Shown: positions 44,416-53,344 of the stretch, piece after piece
How positions within the stretch are numbered: the first letter of the stretch is position 1
Layout: every line of letters begins with the position of its first letter
DNA from: Alphaproteobacteria bacterium
Lineage (GTDB): Bacteria; Pseudomonadota; Alphaproteobacteria; Rickettsiales; SXRF01
DNA length: 64,000 bases
Direction: 5' to 3'
NCBI GenBank assembly: GCA_025362975.1
Contig: JANYES010000011.1
Location: 193,581-257,580, forward strand
Notes under the pieces: model-generated
What the model saw: only the letters and a program-made list of their open reading frames with translations
What the model was told of the DNA's origin: nothing
The model's database searches: none
Position numbers and translations under genes: made by a program

Positions 44416-45462
44416 CTATTTTTTCTCTTTCTTCCTTTTCTTCGACGTTATTACTTGATGTTCTAATGTTTTAAATTCTTCCGCTGCCTCACGTTCGGCT
44501 TCCACGGCTTCCTGTTGATGGCGGCGTAAATCAAAGGTGGCATAGCGTTCATGCGCAATTTGTTCGGCATGGTCATGCTTAACGCTACCTGCGCCGGTTA
44601 GAATAGGCCGTTCATTAAAGCGCAGGAACTCGTCTAGGCGCTGCTCCCAGTCCTTCATATACATGGCTTGGCGGCGTATTGCTGTATCCTCTGCCGTATC
44701 AAGGAACATGGTAACAATGCGATTTAGGGATGTCAGTTCATCCTGCACTAGATAATTTTTGGCGGTCACTACATCGCCTTTACGCACTACGCCGCCGGAT
44801 TTAGCTGCTTTCCAGTTTGTCAGCCCCATATTAGGCAATGCCGGATTGGAACGGCTTTTAACCAACTCTGCTGCCGTTTTTCCGGTAATGGCATAAAGCA
44901 TTTTATTTTGCACGGTTTTGAAAAATGTTTGCGCCTGCTCTGATTGAGGGTTGTAATCCGTGCTTTTGCTGTAAACGTCTTTTACCTTTTGATAAAAGAG
45001 TTTTTCGCTGGCGCGGATTTCGCGGATACGTTCCAGCAGCTCATCAAAATAATCGGTCACGCCTGCGCCCGGATTCATCAGGCGCTCATCATTCATGACA
45101 AAGCCTTTGGTTAGATATTCTCTTAGCGTAGTAGTTGCCCATTGCCGGAATTGAGTGCCGCGCAAGGATTCAATGCGATACCCAACGGCTAAAATAACAT
45201 CTAAATTATAATGCTTTAGTTGGCGTTCAACCTGTCTTGTGCCTTCCGTGCGAACTTGTAAGTAATCCTTACAAGTTGCTTCCGAAGATAGCTCGCCGTC
45301 ATTATAAATGGTTTTAATATGTAGGGTTATATTCTGAGGGCTGGTTTGAAATAATTCGGCCATTTCTGCCTGTGTAAGCCATACCGTGCCGTCCCTTGCA
45401 TTCAATTGGACTTCCGTGCGCCCGTCATCGGTACGGTAGATAATGGGAGAGTTTTCCGTCAT
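44416..45462 (-). CDS. RhuM family protein
   Basis: 348 residues of the virulence RhuM family: VWLTQAEMAELFQTSPQNIT (HTH-like start), HYNLDVILAVGYRIESLRGT and RQWATTTLREYLTKGFVMND. RhuM is named for Salmonella pathogenicity island 3 but is common in restriction-modification and defence loci; biochemical role not established. The C-terminus is a charged helix ending KKRKKEKK. Overlaps the restriction gene by four bases, so they are translated together. Confidence 0.9.
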   Translation of the reverse strand: MTENSPIIYRTDDGRTEVQLNARDGTVWLTQAEMAELFQTSPQNITLHIKTIYNDGELSSEATCKDYLQVRTEGTRQVERQLKHYNLDVILAVGYRIESLRGTQFRQWATTTLREYLTKGFVMNDERLMNPGAGVTDYFDELLERIREIRASEKLFYQKVKDVYSKSTDYNPQSEQAQTFFKTVQNKMLYAITGKTAAELVKSRSNPALPNMGLTNWKAAKSGGVVRKGDVVTAKNYLVQDELTSLNRIVTMFLDTAEDTAIRRQAMYMKDWEQRLDEFLRFNERPILTGAGSVKHDHAEQIAHERYATFDLRRHQQEAVEAEREAAEEFKTLEHQVITSKKRKKEKK

Positions 45463-48218
45463 GATTTACGTCCTTTCTTTTTAGCAGGCGCAATAAGCGG
45501 CGCTGTGATTTGTTGGTAGAGGGCAAAAAGGTATTCGATGCGGTGTCGCTCGGAATCGAAGGGTTGTTTGCGGTAGGCTGCATCCACGGCTTTGTCCAGC
45601 GCCTGATGCACTTTTAGCAGGGCTGGCGGCATAGAAAGTGGATCATACAGATCAGCCAGCGAACTATCAGGAAATTGCGCCCGCGCATCCAACACGGCCT
45701 GCCCCTTGGCTTCAATGTCTTTAGTCTGGGCTTCCGTAGGGCTAGGCCAAGGGAAATTGTTGTAAACAAGAGTGTTGGAATAGCGGTAATCACTCTTAAT
45801 ACGTCCACAAATATATTTTACCCATGCCATGTGCATGGCGGATGTAAGTATGCCAAAGTGGTATGGACTGGCGTTGGGAAGGCATGAACAACTGCCATGC
45901 ACTATGTGGTTTTGATCAAAGAAGCCAAAAGGAATGTATTTCCTATTTTCCGAGGTATGAAGGGGAATAATGACAAAATTAGATTTAGGTTGGCGTACTT
46001 CTGTCCATAAAGATGGGTAAGCGGCAGCTTCCCTAGTTGGCATTTTTTTACTAGCCAATCGAAATACTTTAACTTTTTCTATGCGTTCCATAACCAGCGG
46101 CATCTTGCGCAACTCACTTGGGTCTGCATTTTTTAGCCATAAACACCAACGATTTTCGTTATTGAGGTACTCTTTAGCACTCAGTACAGGCCGGAGATAT
46201 TTTTTTGCTAATGGTTCGTTTTTAAGAAATTCAGCTTTCTCGTCATCCGTAAAAAAGAAATTACCATCATCCACTGGCTTGCTTCCAAATGACATTTCTG
46301 GCACATAGCAAATAGGGCTGCTGCGCTTGAGAATAACAAAATCATCCGCTTCAATTAGATATGGATTGATATTGCGTACTTGTATTTCATGCGCCTCTGA
46401 TTTTGACGTGTCGTAATCATATAGCAGCTTAGTATCGGTATCAAAGGCTGCAAAGCCAATGATGACGCAATGCACAGCTGCTTTGCCTCGCGCCTCGCTG
46501 CCCCAAGCAAAGGTTTTATGTGCAAAATGGATTTTGATATGATAGCGGTTAAAAAGTTCCTGCCATAGGATGCCAACTTGCTCACCTTGCGAAATTGAGT
46601 TGGTGGAAACAAAGGCGCATTTGATATGGCTTCCTTGAATATATTGCGCAGCCTTCAGATACCATGCAGTTACATAATCTAAAATTCCCGCCCCATTTAC
46701 ACCGTGAAAAATTGCATCCACCTCTTTACCTTGCTCTTCAGTCATCAGGTGTTTTGCAATAAATGGCGGATTGCCGAGAATATATGATAACTGTTCTTTC
46801 GGCACTTCTTGCTGCCAGTCCAGCCGTAGCGCGTTATCATGTACAATATGCGCGGATTTCTTGAGTGGCAGGCGGGCATAATAAACGCCAAAGGCATCAG
46901 ATAGCCGGATATTCATCTGGTGATCCATCAACCACAGGGCAACCTCAGCAATGCGGGCTGGAAATTCCTCAATCTCGAAACCGTGGAAGGCATCCACGTC
47001 GATTCGTGAGAATGACGCGATGTTCATTTCCGCTGCGCCACCCTTAAGTTTATCCAGCATGTCCTTATGGATACGTTTCAGCACCTCGATTTCCAGCAGG
47101 CGCAATTCGCGGTAGGTCAGAATTAGGAAGTTGCCGCAGCCGCAAGCGGGGTCAAGGAACCGCAAGGCTGCCAACTTATCATGGAAGGCCAGTAATTTGG
47201 CGCGGTTGGTTTTAGTTTTTTCAAATTCATCATAGAGTTCATCCAGAAACAGTGGTTTCAGGATTTTCATGATGTTCATTTCCGTAGTGTAGTGCGCCCC
47301 TACGCCCCGCCGCTTGTCCTTATCCATCACGGATTGGAACAGGGAGCCGAAAATAGCAGGCGATATGCGGCTCCAGTCAAAGTTGCAGGCGCTTATCAGC
47401 GCGGCACGCATATCGCTGTTGAAATTCGCTATAGGCAGGGTTTCGGAAAACAGGCTGCCGTTGATGTATTCAAATTCTGCTAGGCTTTCATCCAGCGTTT
47501 TCTGGCGTTTATCACGTGCGGTGTCCAGCACCTGAAACAGCAAGGCGAGGTGCTGCCCTAAATCGCTGCCGTCTTCCTTGGTGCGTTCTTCGATATAATA
47601 GCGGAACAGGTCTTTTTCAAAAATGCCCGTATCATCGGCAAACAGGCAGAACAGCAGGCGCACCAGATATATTTCCAGCACATGACCGCTATAGCCCGCG
47701 TCCTTGAGCATATCATGCAACGTACCCATGCGCTCGGACGCTTTGATATTTACGGGGTCTTGGTCTTTAAATTCGCGCTTCTGGTAGCCTGCGATAAAGC
47801 CAAATAGGTGGATATGGTCAGGCAATTCCTTGAGGCCGAATTTATAATCTTTATCCGCTTCAAGGTCGTACAGCCGGAAACGGCTAAAATCCGATACCAA
47901 CACATAACGGGGTAAATCTTCCTCTTTCAACCCGTGAAAATAATCGAAGGCTTGCAGGCTGGCGCTTTCTAGGTTCTGGCCTAGGGATTTATGTTCCACC
48001 AGCAGCAGGCTAGGCCAGAACACATCTATGAAACCTTTGTTGTCATTGATTTTCTTTACGGCCTTTTCAAACGTCACCACACGCTTGCGGGTGATGCCGA
48101 ATACGGAAAAGAAATCGTTATAGAAAGACTGCTTTTCGGCACTTTCGCTGGCTGTGCCTTCCCATTCATGGGAAAATTCAATGGCGCGTTTGCGTATCTC
48201 GTTCCAGCTTAGGGGCAT
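45459..48218 (-). CDS. MmeI-like combined restriction-modification enzyme
   Basis: 919 residues in MmeI (type IIL) order: N-terminal nuclease with the Asp-Glu-x-Lys site (FIDVFWPSLLLVEHKSLGQN, about 65-84), helical linker, gamma-class N6-adenine methyltransferase with DPACGCGNFLILTYREL (motif I, about 350) and ILGNPPFIAKHLM (NPPF, motif IV), then target recognition and a C-terminal helical part. One polypeptide cleaves and methylates, so no separate restriction gene is needed. RhuM follows it directly. Recognition site unknown. Confidence 0.87.
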   Translation of the reverse strand: MPLSWNEIRKRAIEFSHEWEGTASESAEKQSFYNDFFSVFGITRKRVVTFEKAVKKINDNKGFIDVFWPSLLLVEHKSLGQNLESASLQAFDYFHGLKEEDLPRYVLVSDFSRFRLYDLEADKDYKFGLKELPDHIHLFGFIAGYQKREFKDQDPVNIKASERMGTLHDMLKDAGYSGHVLEIYLVRLLFCLFADDTGIFEKDLFRYYIEERTKEDGSDLGQHLALLFQVLDTARDKRQKTLDESLAEFEYINGSLFSETLPIANFNSDMRAALISACNFDWSRISPAIFGSLFQSVMDKDKRRGVGAHYTTEMNIMKILKPLFLDELYDEFEKTKTNRAKLLAFHDKLAALRFLDPACGCGNFLILTYRELRLLEIEVLKRIHKDMLDKLKGGAAEMNIASFSRIDVDAFHGFEIEEFPARIAEVALWLMDHQMNIRLSDAFGVYYARLPLKKSAHIVHDNALRLDWQQEVPKEQLSYILGNPPFIAKHLMTEEQGKEVDAIFHGVNGAGILDYVTAWYLKAAQYIQGSHIKCAFVSTNSISQGEQVGILWQELFNRYHIKIHFAHKTFAWGSEARGKAAVHCVIIGFAAFDTDTKLLYDYDTSKSEAHEIQVRNINPYLIEADDFVILKRSSPICYVPEMSFGSKPVDDGNFFFTDDEKAEFLKNEPLAKKYLRPVLSAKEYLNNENRWCLWLKNADPSELRKMPLVMERIEKVKVFRLASKKMPTREAAAYPSLWTEVRQPKSNFVIIPLHTSENRKYIPFGFFDQNHIVHGSCSCLPNASPYHFGILTSAMHMAWVKYICGRIKSDYRYSNTLVYNNFPWPSPTEAQTKDIEAKGQAVLDARAQFPDSSLADLYDPLSMPPALLKVHQALDKAVDAAYRKQPFDSERHRIEYLFALYQQITAPLIAPAKKKGRKS

Positions 48219-48244
48219 ACCATTACATCTTTCCTGTCATACGG

Positions 48245-49399
48245 TTATGCTAGTGCTACCGCGTAGTTATTAATCTTTAGCGGCTCAAACTGCTCTAGGC
48301 AACGCTGAACATTTGTTACGGCAGCATATTTCATGCGGCTGGATAGGTCGGTTTTTTCCAGTTCCTTCCTCATGCGCTGCCATGTACGGTCATTGGCGTG
48401 GCTGGATACCAGCGAGTGTAGGCCGCGCATCCCTACGCTTTGTATCAAAGCCATTGCGCCAACCTGTTGCAGGAGCTTGGCGGGCTTAACCTTGCCTTTC
48501 TTTTCCATAGCCAGTGCGTAATACACATCTTCCGGCTTGAAATGGCTTAATGCCAGCAATGGCATATCCTGTTTGATCATATCCCAGAATTGCCGCAATA
48601 GTTTCTGTGAAATGGCGGTTTTAAACAGGCTCTCAAAATCCATAGGGCAATGCAGGCCAGCGGATTTTAGCAGGTTCTTAAGCTTGGTGCGGTTGCCAAT
48701 GCGCAGTTCCATCCGCAGCACTTCAAGTGGCTTTTGATAACTGCCCTTGGCAAATAAGTCCTGCTGGATGGTGCAATCCTTTTCGATGGCGCGTTTCTCG
48801 CTTGTTTTGGCTTGCTGCATATCCTTGATTTTATCGTAAAAGGCCAGTTCGTAGCTATTAGCATGGTAACGGATAGCATGGCCGCCATTACGGTAATCGG
48901 TTTTGGACAGGTCAAGGCGCTGGGTAAGGTTAATCTTTGCCAGTTCCTGCAATAGCATGGCGCAGGCTGAATAATCGGTAAGGGGAATATTTTTGCTGTA
49001 ATGGATGCCGGATACTTGCCCCTTTCTCAGGATTTCTTTTTTAACCCGCACACCCATTCCCGATAGCTTGCTTTGCAATATATCCAGCAGGCGTTCAAAA
49101 TCGGCATCCAGTAGTTCGTCGAAATTATTGCCAAAAAGCAGTTTGGGAGCAGAAAATTCACATCGAAGGGTAATGGCATATCCGACATGAGCTGGTCTTT
49201 TGGTGAGAGTTAGACGCGGCTTGTATATTCCGGCCTCGTATTCAGATTTTGTGGGGTTCTGGTAGCAGTTAAAGTTACTGCGCCCGCCAAGTTCATAATA
49301 AGGCTTAACGTAAAGACCTTTGGCGGAAGGGCTGAATTTTGCCGTATCGGTAACTTCAAACTCAGTCTGGTTGAGCGATAGCGCAATGGTGTCTAGCAT
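48245..49399 (-). CDS. Phage/plasmid replication-protein-like (gene II/X family)
   Basis: 384 residues. The N-terminal segment MLDTIALSLNQTEFEVTDTA and the Arg-rich PRLTLTKRPAHVGYAITLRC fit the gene II/X (G2P, filamentous-phage type) replication initiators that also occur on integrative elements; AIRYHANSYELAFYDKIKDM may hold the catalytic Tyr. The initiator role would be nicking for rolling-circle replication of the excised element. Match is by pattern only, without a confirmed domain. Confidence 0.55.
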   Translation of the reverse strand: MLDTIALSLNQTEFEVTDTAKFSPSAKGLYVKPYYELGGRSNFNCYQNPTKSEYEAGIYKPRLTLTKRPAHVGYAITLRCEFSAPKLLFGNNFDELLDADFERLLDILQSKLSGMGVRVKKEILRKGQVSGIHYSKNIPLTDYSACAMLLQELAKINLTQRLDLSKTDYRNGGHAIRYHANSYELAFYDKIKDMQQAKTSEKRAIEKDCTIQQDLFAKGSYQKPLEVLRMELRIGNRTKLKNLLKSAGLHCPMDFESLFKTAISQKLLRQFWDMIKQDMPLLALSHFKPEDVYYALAMEKKGKVKPAKLLQQVGAMALIQSVGMRGLHSLVSSHANDRTWQRMRKELEKTDLSSRMKYAAVTNVQRCLEQFEPLKINNYAVALA

Positions 49400-49654
49400 G
49401 GGCTTGGCTCAATACGGTTTTCACTTCATTAATAATCGCCTGTTCCAATGATTTACTGAGTTGCTTGTGGATGGGATGAAACAGGTAGCCCTTGCCCTTG
49501 GTGGGGTAGGTGATTCGGTAGCCAGAGTGCCGTCCAGTTTTTCATGCACTGCGATTGAGCCCAGAAAAAGCTGGCCTTCCAGCACAAGGTTAGCGAAGGC
49601 TACCAGCCCTTTGTGCTGCGTAACGGGGTGGATATGAATTTCGGTGATTTTCAT
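49362..49654 (-). pseudogene. spoVG: SpoVG-family protein, frameshifted
   Basis: The first part (MKITEIHIHPVTQHKGLVAF ... VHEKLDGTL) is a clear SpoVG N-terminus. After Gly-Thr near 49530 the frame shifts: the other frame continues GYRITYPTKGKGYLFHPIHK and LSKSLEQAIINEVKTVLSQ, the SpoVG C-terminus, to a TGA at 49362. One missing base would restore a 97-residue protein. The uncorrected frame runs on as an unrelated tail to a stop at 49421. SpoVG proteins are DNA-binding regulators frequent on integrative elements. Confidence 0.75.
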
Positions 49655-49821
49655 GGCTGCCTGCCGGATTCGCTGGCGCAGGAAATGCCATGCTCCATGT
49701 CGATTTCTATCAACAGCTCCATGAAGGCAAGCAAGTTGCTGGCGGCTTCTTGCGCATCTTTTTCGCTTAATGATACAGAATAGAGGGCGCAGATATTATC
49801 AGTTTGGTCGGTTTTCTTCAT
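49651..49821 (-). CDS. Small hypothetical protein of the island
   Basis: 56 residues, MKKTDQTDNICALYSVSLSE ... EHGISCASESGRQP, acidic and helical. The stop overlaps the SpoVG start (ATGA), so the two look coupled. No ribosome site is obvious and no family is recognised. Confidence 0.5.
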   Translation of the reverse strand: MKKTDQTDNICALYSVSLSEKDAQEAASNLLAFMELLIEIDMEHGISCASESGRQP

Positions 49822-49932
49822 GTACAGTTTTCATGAGCAGCAATTAATTCATGAAAACAACTTTACGAAAAGGTAGAAATGAACGGTACGTGTGAAGAAA
49901 ATAATAAACCGGTATGCGTAGCAATATAGCGG

Positions 49933-50757
49933 TTAAAAACGTTTGTAGTCCTTGATTACAGCAAGTTCTGCTTCGGTAAAAGGCGTAACTTTGAAGGGGA
50001 AATCCTGAATGTCATACCGCTTAGGTATCAACCATAAGTCCTTTTTGTTAAAGAGTTTATCCTGCCTACTATGTGCAGGTTTTTGTGATAGCATCCATTT
50101 TTGCACATTGCCCGCCAGCACTATAAAACCAGTAATTCCTGATTCAGTGTATAAATGGCAAAAATCTTTCCGGTCTGGATGGGCATACATGAAGAAAAAT
50201 GGAAATAGATAATGGGCGATACTTTTATATTCCCTCCATGCCTTCATCATGTCGGCTCTATTTCCCTTAATATTTGTTTTTCCTGTTTTCTCTAAGAACA
50301 CCACTGCTTTGCTGACACTTGCCCCACTTTTTATTTGCGGTAAATAACGGTCAATCCTCATCATAGTATGCAAGATTGCATAAACAGTACCCCATGATAG
50401 CTGTACGTGAGGTTCAAACATTGCACGCATAGCGGCATTGGCATTGATATTTAGCAGAAACTTCTCAGGGTTTTCAGGTAGTATTAAATATGGTGATACG
50501 AGGGTTTCGATCCCATCGTCCCTAAGAGCTTTTGCTAAACTTGGGTTTTGGCTCAAGATTGGCATTTTCTCAGTGAATACCTTAGAAATTGGTACATCTC
50601 GCAAACGTTGTTTCAGGTCTAAATTTGATAGCCTAAGAAGCTCATCGCGTTTTTGCTCATCATTTGGATGTACCATATAAGATATAATCAGGTTTCCTGC
50701 ATTAAAGGCAGCAGAGGGATTTTCTGCAAAGTTTCGTGGCAAATTAATTTCCGGCAT
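49933..50757 (-). CDS. Hypothetical protein of the island
   Basis: 274 residues, soluble, starting MPEINLPRNFAENPSAAFNA. Contains QLSWGTVYAILHTMMRIDRY and a hydrophobic YLFPFFFMYAHPDRKDF patch; no signal peptide or known motif. A/T-rich like its island neighbours. Last gene of the island core before the first direct repeat. Function unknown. Confidence 0.65.
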   Translation of the reverse strand: MPEINLPRNFAENPSAAFNAGNLIISYMVHPNDEQKRDELLRLSNLDLKQRLRDVPISKVFTEKMPILSQNPSLAKALRDDGIETLVSPYLILPENPEKFLLNINANAAMRAMFEPHVQLSWGTVYAILHTMMRIDRYLPQIKSGASVSKAVVFLEKTGKTNIKGNRADMMKAWREYKSIAHYLFPFFFMYAHPDRKDFCHLYTESGITGFIVLAGNVQKWMLSQKPAHSRQDKLFNKKDLWLIPKRYDIQDFPFKVTPFTEAELAVIKDYKRF

Positions 50758-50910
50758 CCTACAGCCCTTACGTTTTTAACAATTACGATTTTGTAGGATA
50801 TTACCCTTTCTTTCCTTCAAGGCGAAGGGCATTTACGATTATGCGGCCAAAAGCTCTTGCTTTATGAATTGCACGGTTGATGATAAAGCTGTCACATCCT
50901 GACAATAATT

Positions 50911-50941
50911 AGTTCGCAACGTGTCTACTAAGTCACGCCAA
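50911..50941 (+). repeat. att-like direct repeat A
   Basis: 31 bases, AGTTCGCAACGTGTCTACTA at its start and GTCACGCCAA at its end. It matches repeats B and C at 28 of 31 positions each. The end plus the following TTTTC is identical to the tRNA-Arg 3' end and flank (CACGCCAATTTTC). Same orientation as the tRNA. Probably a displaced or duplicated attachment core. Confidence 0.8.
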
Positions 50942-51045
50942 TTTTCTAAGCCAAAAGGTTAACAGATAAGTTGAGTTTACTATCTGCCAGCGGCGGACAT
51001 AAGCATAATCGTATCGATAACATGCTAATGGCATGCCTCACAAAT

Positions 51046-51078
51046 AATTACTGGGATGTTTTTTCCATCCCAGTAATT
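51046..51078 (-). terminator. Terminator of collagen-like gene
   Basis: A perfect 13-base stem (AATTACTGGGATG with CATCCCAGTAATT) and a seven-base loop, about 20 bases after the collagen-like stop on the minus strand, followed by ATTTG. The U-run is weak; the strong stem supports the call. Confidence 0.65.
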
Positions 51079-51100
51079 GGTAGTGTATCGTTATCTCATG

Positions 51101-51421
51101 CTAGCGCACAATAACCGTGGTGTCGCGGCCAGAGCCGGTATTACCTTTGGAACCCTTGGCGCCGGTGTTTCCGGTTGCGCCGGTTGCGCCTGTATCACCA
51201 GTATTTCCCTGGTTACCAGTTGCACCCGTGTAACCAGTATTACCTTGGTTTCCTGTTGCACCGGTATCACCAGTGTCACCCTGACTTCCTCTAGCGCCTG
51301 TGTATCCTGTGTTACCGGTGTTGCCTTGGTTTCCGCTATCACCTTTGGGCCCTGCTGGACCTGTGCAGGCGCTTAATATTAGTGATAAAACTATAAGCGA
51401 TGCTGAAAGTGTATGCTTCAT
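51101..51421 (-). CDS. Collagen-like lipoprotein
   Basis: 106 residues. Lipoprotein signal with lipobox ILSAC, then about 25 uninterrupted Gly-x-y triplets ([20 protein letters not shown] ...), Thr-rich rather than Pro-rich, and a short tail [10 protein letters not shown]. Start at the ATG 51421 with AGGAG seven bases upstream; a longer reading to 51472 has no support. Such Gly-x-Thr repeats form triple helices in phage fibres and bacterial surface proteins. It is the main gene of the first cassette between repeats A and B. Confidence 0.85.
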   Translation of the reverse strand: MKHTLSASLIVLSLILSACTGPAGPKGDSGNQGNTGNTGYTGARGSQGDTGDTGATGNQGNTGYTGATGNQGNTGDTGATGATGNTGAKGSKGNTGSGRDTTVIVR

Positions 51422-51552
51422 AAAATAACTCCTAGAAATATGGGTAATAAGTGACAGGTTTGTTAACCCCACTTATTTGATAGGCAAGTATATTCAGGAG
51501 CTATACGGAACACCTACTTTCCGTAAAGATACTGTTAGAAAGCGGTAATTGC

Positions 51553-51705
51553 TTATTGCTTAACGCTAACGTCAGGCAGGTTTACTGTAACACTTGGGCC
51601 GGAATTGCTGGAATGCTGGGCATAGAAATACACAGCGCCTAAAGCGACTGCGATACCTAATACAACCAATAAACCGCCCGACATTGCATTGCTATCTGAG
51701 GCCAT
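51553..51705 (-). CDS. Small single-span membrane protein
   Basis: 50 residues with one span (GGLLVVLGIAVALGAVYFYA) and a short periplasmic tail ending NLPDVSVKQ. GGAG lies eight bases before the ATG. Upstream of the collagen-like gene on the same strand in the same cassette, possibly an anchor or partner. Too short for family assignment. Confidence 0.68.
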   Translation of the reverse strand: MASDSNAMSGGLLVVLGIAVALGAVYFYAQHSSNSGPSVTVNLPDVSVKQ

Positions 51706-51902
51706 AAAAAATTCTCCAATATGAATGTTAAGATTGTTCTCGTGTGCAGGAACTTAGCTGCTTAAACATAATGAAGAGATGTGCAAAAACTCTGGGGGTG
51801 TATTTTTTGCATAAAGGCGTGGAGGATTGCTTAAACTACAAATAGCTGTTGTTTTATATGCTGGACAGCAGGCGATAAGACTAACAGATTCTGATAATAA
51901 TC

Positions 51903-51933
51903 AGTTCGCAACGTATCCACCAAGTCACGCCAA
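51903..51933 (+). repeat. att-like direct repeat B
   Basis: 31 bases (AGTTCGCAACGTATCCACCA, then AGTCACGCCAA), 28 of 31 identical to repeat A, in the same orientation and 992 bases away. Upstream similarity to A extends about 15 bases more (CTGATAATAATC against CTGACAATAATT). It separates the collagen-like cassette from the acyltransferase cassette. Confidence 0.8.
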
Positions 51934-51949
51934 CATTTTTTTATATATA

Positions 51950-53008
51950 TTAAATTTTAAAATTTGCCTTTTTTTCGCTTAAAAGCCGATAGCCAAACCG
52001 TTTGATCGGTTGCTCCCAATATTTCTCCAGAAGCAACGCCAATACTGCAGCACTTAGAAGAACAAATCCACAAAACAAAGGCGCGCCCAACGCGTCATGT
52101 AATTTCAATTGCCGACTCAATTGCACATAAAGCAACGGATGCAACAAATAGAGGCCGTAACTTAGCCTACCGCTCAACTCAGCGATATGCCTGCCCCATA
52201 ATGAAAGCGGCAGCAACCCTGAAATTCCTACGCATAGTAAACATCCAGCGAGAAAGAGAAAACCCGTCAGCCCTTTAAGTGCCAGAACAGAGCTACTGGC
52301 ACTGTAATATTCCATCGCGGCCAAAGTGCATAAAAATCTCGCCCATAATACCCAGGTGAAAATGCGAATACTGAATAATTTTGGCATCATTTTCCCAAGA
52401 AGACAGCCCCCAAAAAAATAAGCGGTGAAAGAGGCGAATTGAGTATAGCATATAGCATCTGCAAGCGAATTTTCATCCGTTCGGATAGTGAAATCGATAA
52501 ACAGCAATTGCACCAGAATCGATAATCCCAGCACAGCATAAGGCTGCCATTTTCCTCTCAAGCCGAGCAGGAAAACCGGAAACAGGAAGTAAAAGATAAA
52601 TTCAATGCCCAAAGACCAGCCAGCGGTTACTCTGGAAGTGATGGTTGCATTGGCAAACCCAAACAAGAAGGTCAGGTTAAGAAAAACCTGCGCCCAATGT
52701 CTGCTAAAATGCCCATGACATAAGACCAACAGCCAATAAAGGGGAGCAAGCCGGAAAAATCGCCGTCCCAAAAATATTCCAAGATCCATGCCATCGGCAA
52801 ATTTATCAGCATAAGCGATGGTCATGCTTACACCACTTAAAACAAAGAAGATGTAGACATTGTAGTTCCCCACAACTTTTAAGTCAGCAATATGTTCCCA
52901 TAAACACACATGATAGATAGCTACCATCAGCGCACAAATGCCCCGCAAAAGATCGAAACCAAGAAACCGTGTATGTGCAGTAGGTAATTTTTTTTCCGCG
53001 GCGTGCAT
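51950..53008 (-). CDS. Acyltransferase 3 family membrane protein (OafA-like)
   Basis: 352 residues with about ten spans. FLGFDLLRGICALMVAIYHV holds the Arg-Gly and the essential His of the family; DLGIFLGRRFFRLAPLYWLL follows. These enzymes O-acetylate surface polysaccharides at the membrane. Start at the ATG 53008 (MHAAEKKLPTAH); a longer reading to 53080 lies over repeat C. Sole gene of the cassette between repeats B and C, a plausible surface-antigen modifier moved as a unit. Confidence 0.9.
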   Translation of the reverse strand: MHAAEKKLPTAHTRFLGFDLLRGICALMVAIYHVCLWEHIADLKVVGNYNVYIFFVLSGVSMTIAYADKFADGMDLGIFLGRRFFRLAPLYWLLVLCHGHFSRHWAQVFLNLTFLFGFANATITSRVTAGWSLGIEFIFYFLFPVFLLGLRGKWQPYAVLGLSILVQLLFIDFTIRTDENSLADAICYTQFASFTAYFFGGCLLGKMMPKLFSIRIFTWVLWARFLCTLAAMEYYSASSSVLALKGLTGFLFLAGCLLCVGISGLLPLSLWGRHIAELSGRLSYGLYLLHPLLYVQLSRQLKLHDALGAPLFCGFVLLSAAVLALLLEKYWEQPIKRFGYRLLSEKKANFKI

Positions 53009-53081
53009 GATTGAAAAAATCCTATTACTAAATATCAAATATTGAGTGCAGCCGAACGGCACTAAAGCCTTTATAACCATC

Positions 53082-53112
53082 AGTTCGCAACCTGTCTATT
53101 AAGACACGCCAA
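53082..53112 (+). repeat. att-like direct repeat C
   Basis: 31 bases (AGTTCGCAACCTGTCTATTA, then AGACACGCCAA), 28 of 31 identical to repeat A, same orientation, 1179 bases after B. Followed by a perfect 8-base palindromic hairpin TAGGCAGT/ACTGCCTA (53131-53148). Likely the outer right edge of the accessory region, next to the lipoprotein gene. Confidence 0.8.
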
Positions 53113-53344
53113 TCTTTTATATCAGTGAGCTAGGCAGTTGACTGCCTAACGTTTTCGCATTTTAAAAATTGTGTAAGCCATCCTTGCCACTTATAAACAC
53201 CACACTAATTTTTTAAAGAAGTATCTCGTACTATTAAAAAATCTTGTATCTATTATTGCTGTTTTATCGCTCGCCGCATGTGGCGGTACTACCGCCACCC
53301 AGTCTGTTGCAAAGGCGGACGAGCGCAGTTCCGGCCCATTTGGT

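Larger units (their letters stand above)
50758..51100. other. Non-coding junction of island core and first cassette
   Basis: About 340 bases with no gene. It contains the first 31-bp direct repeat (50911-50941) and, at its right end, the terminator of the collagen-like gene. The rest shows no coding potential. Confidence 0.55.

Noticed and set aside
50911-53112. Integron-type attC sites for the 31-bp repeats.
   Set aside because: No paired inverted core sites (RYYYAAC and GTTRRRY) flank a stem within one repeat, and no tyrosine-type integron integrase is seen; the match to the tRNA end favours att sites of the serine recombinase.
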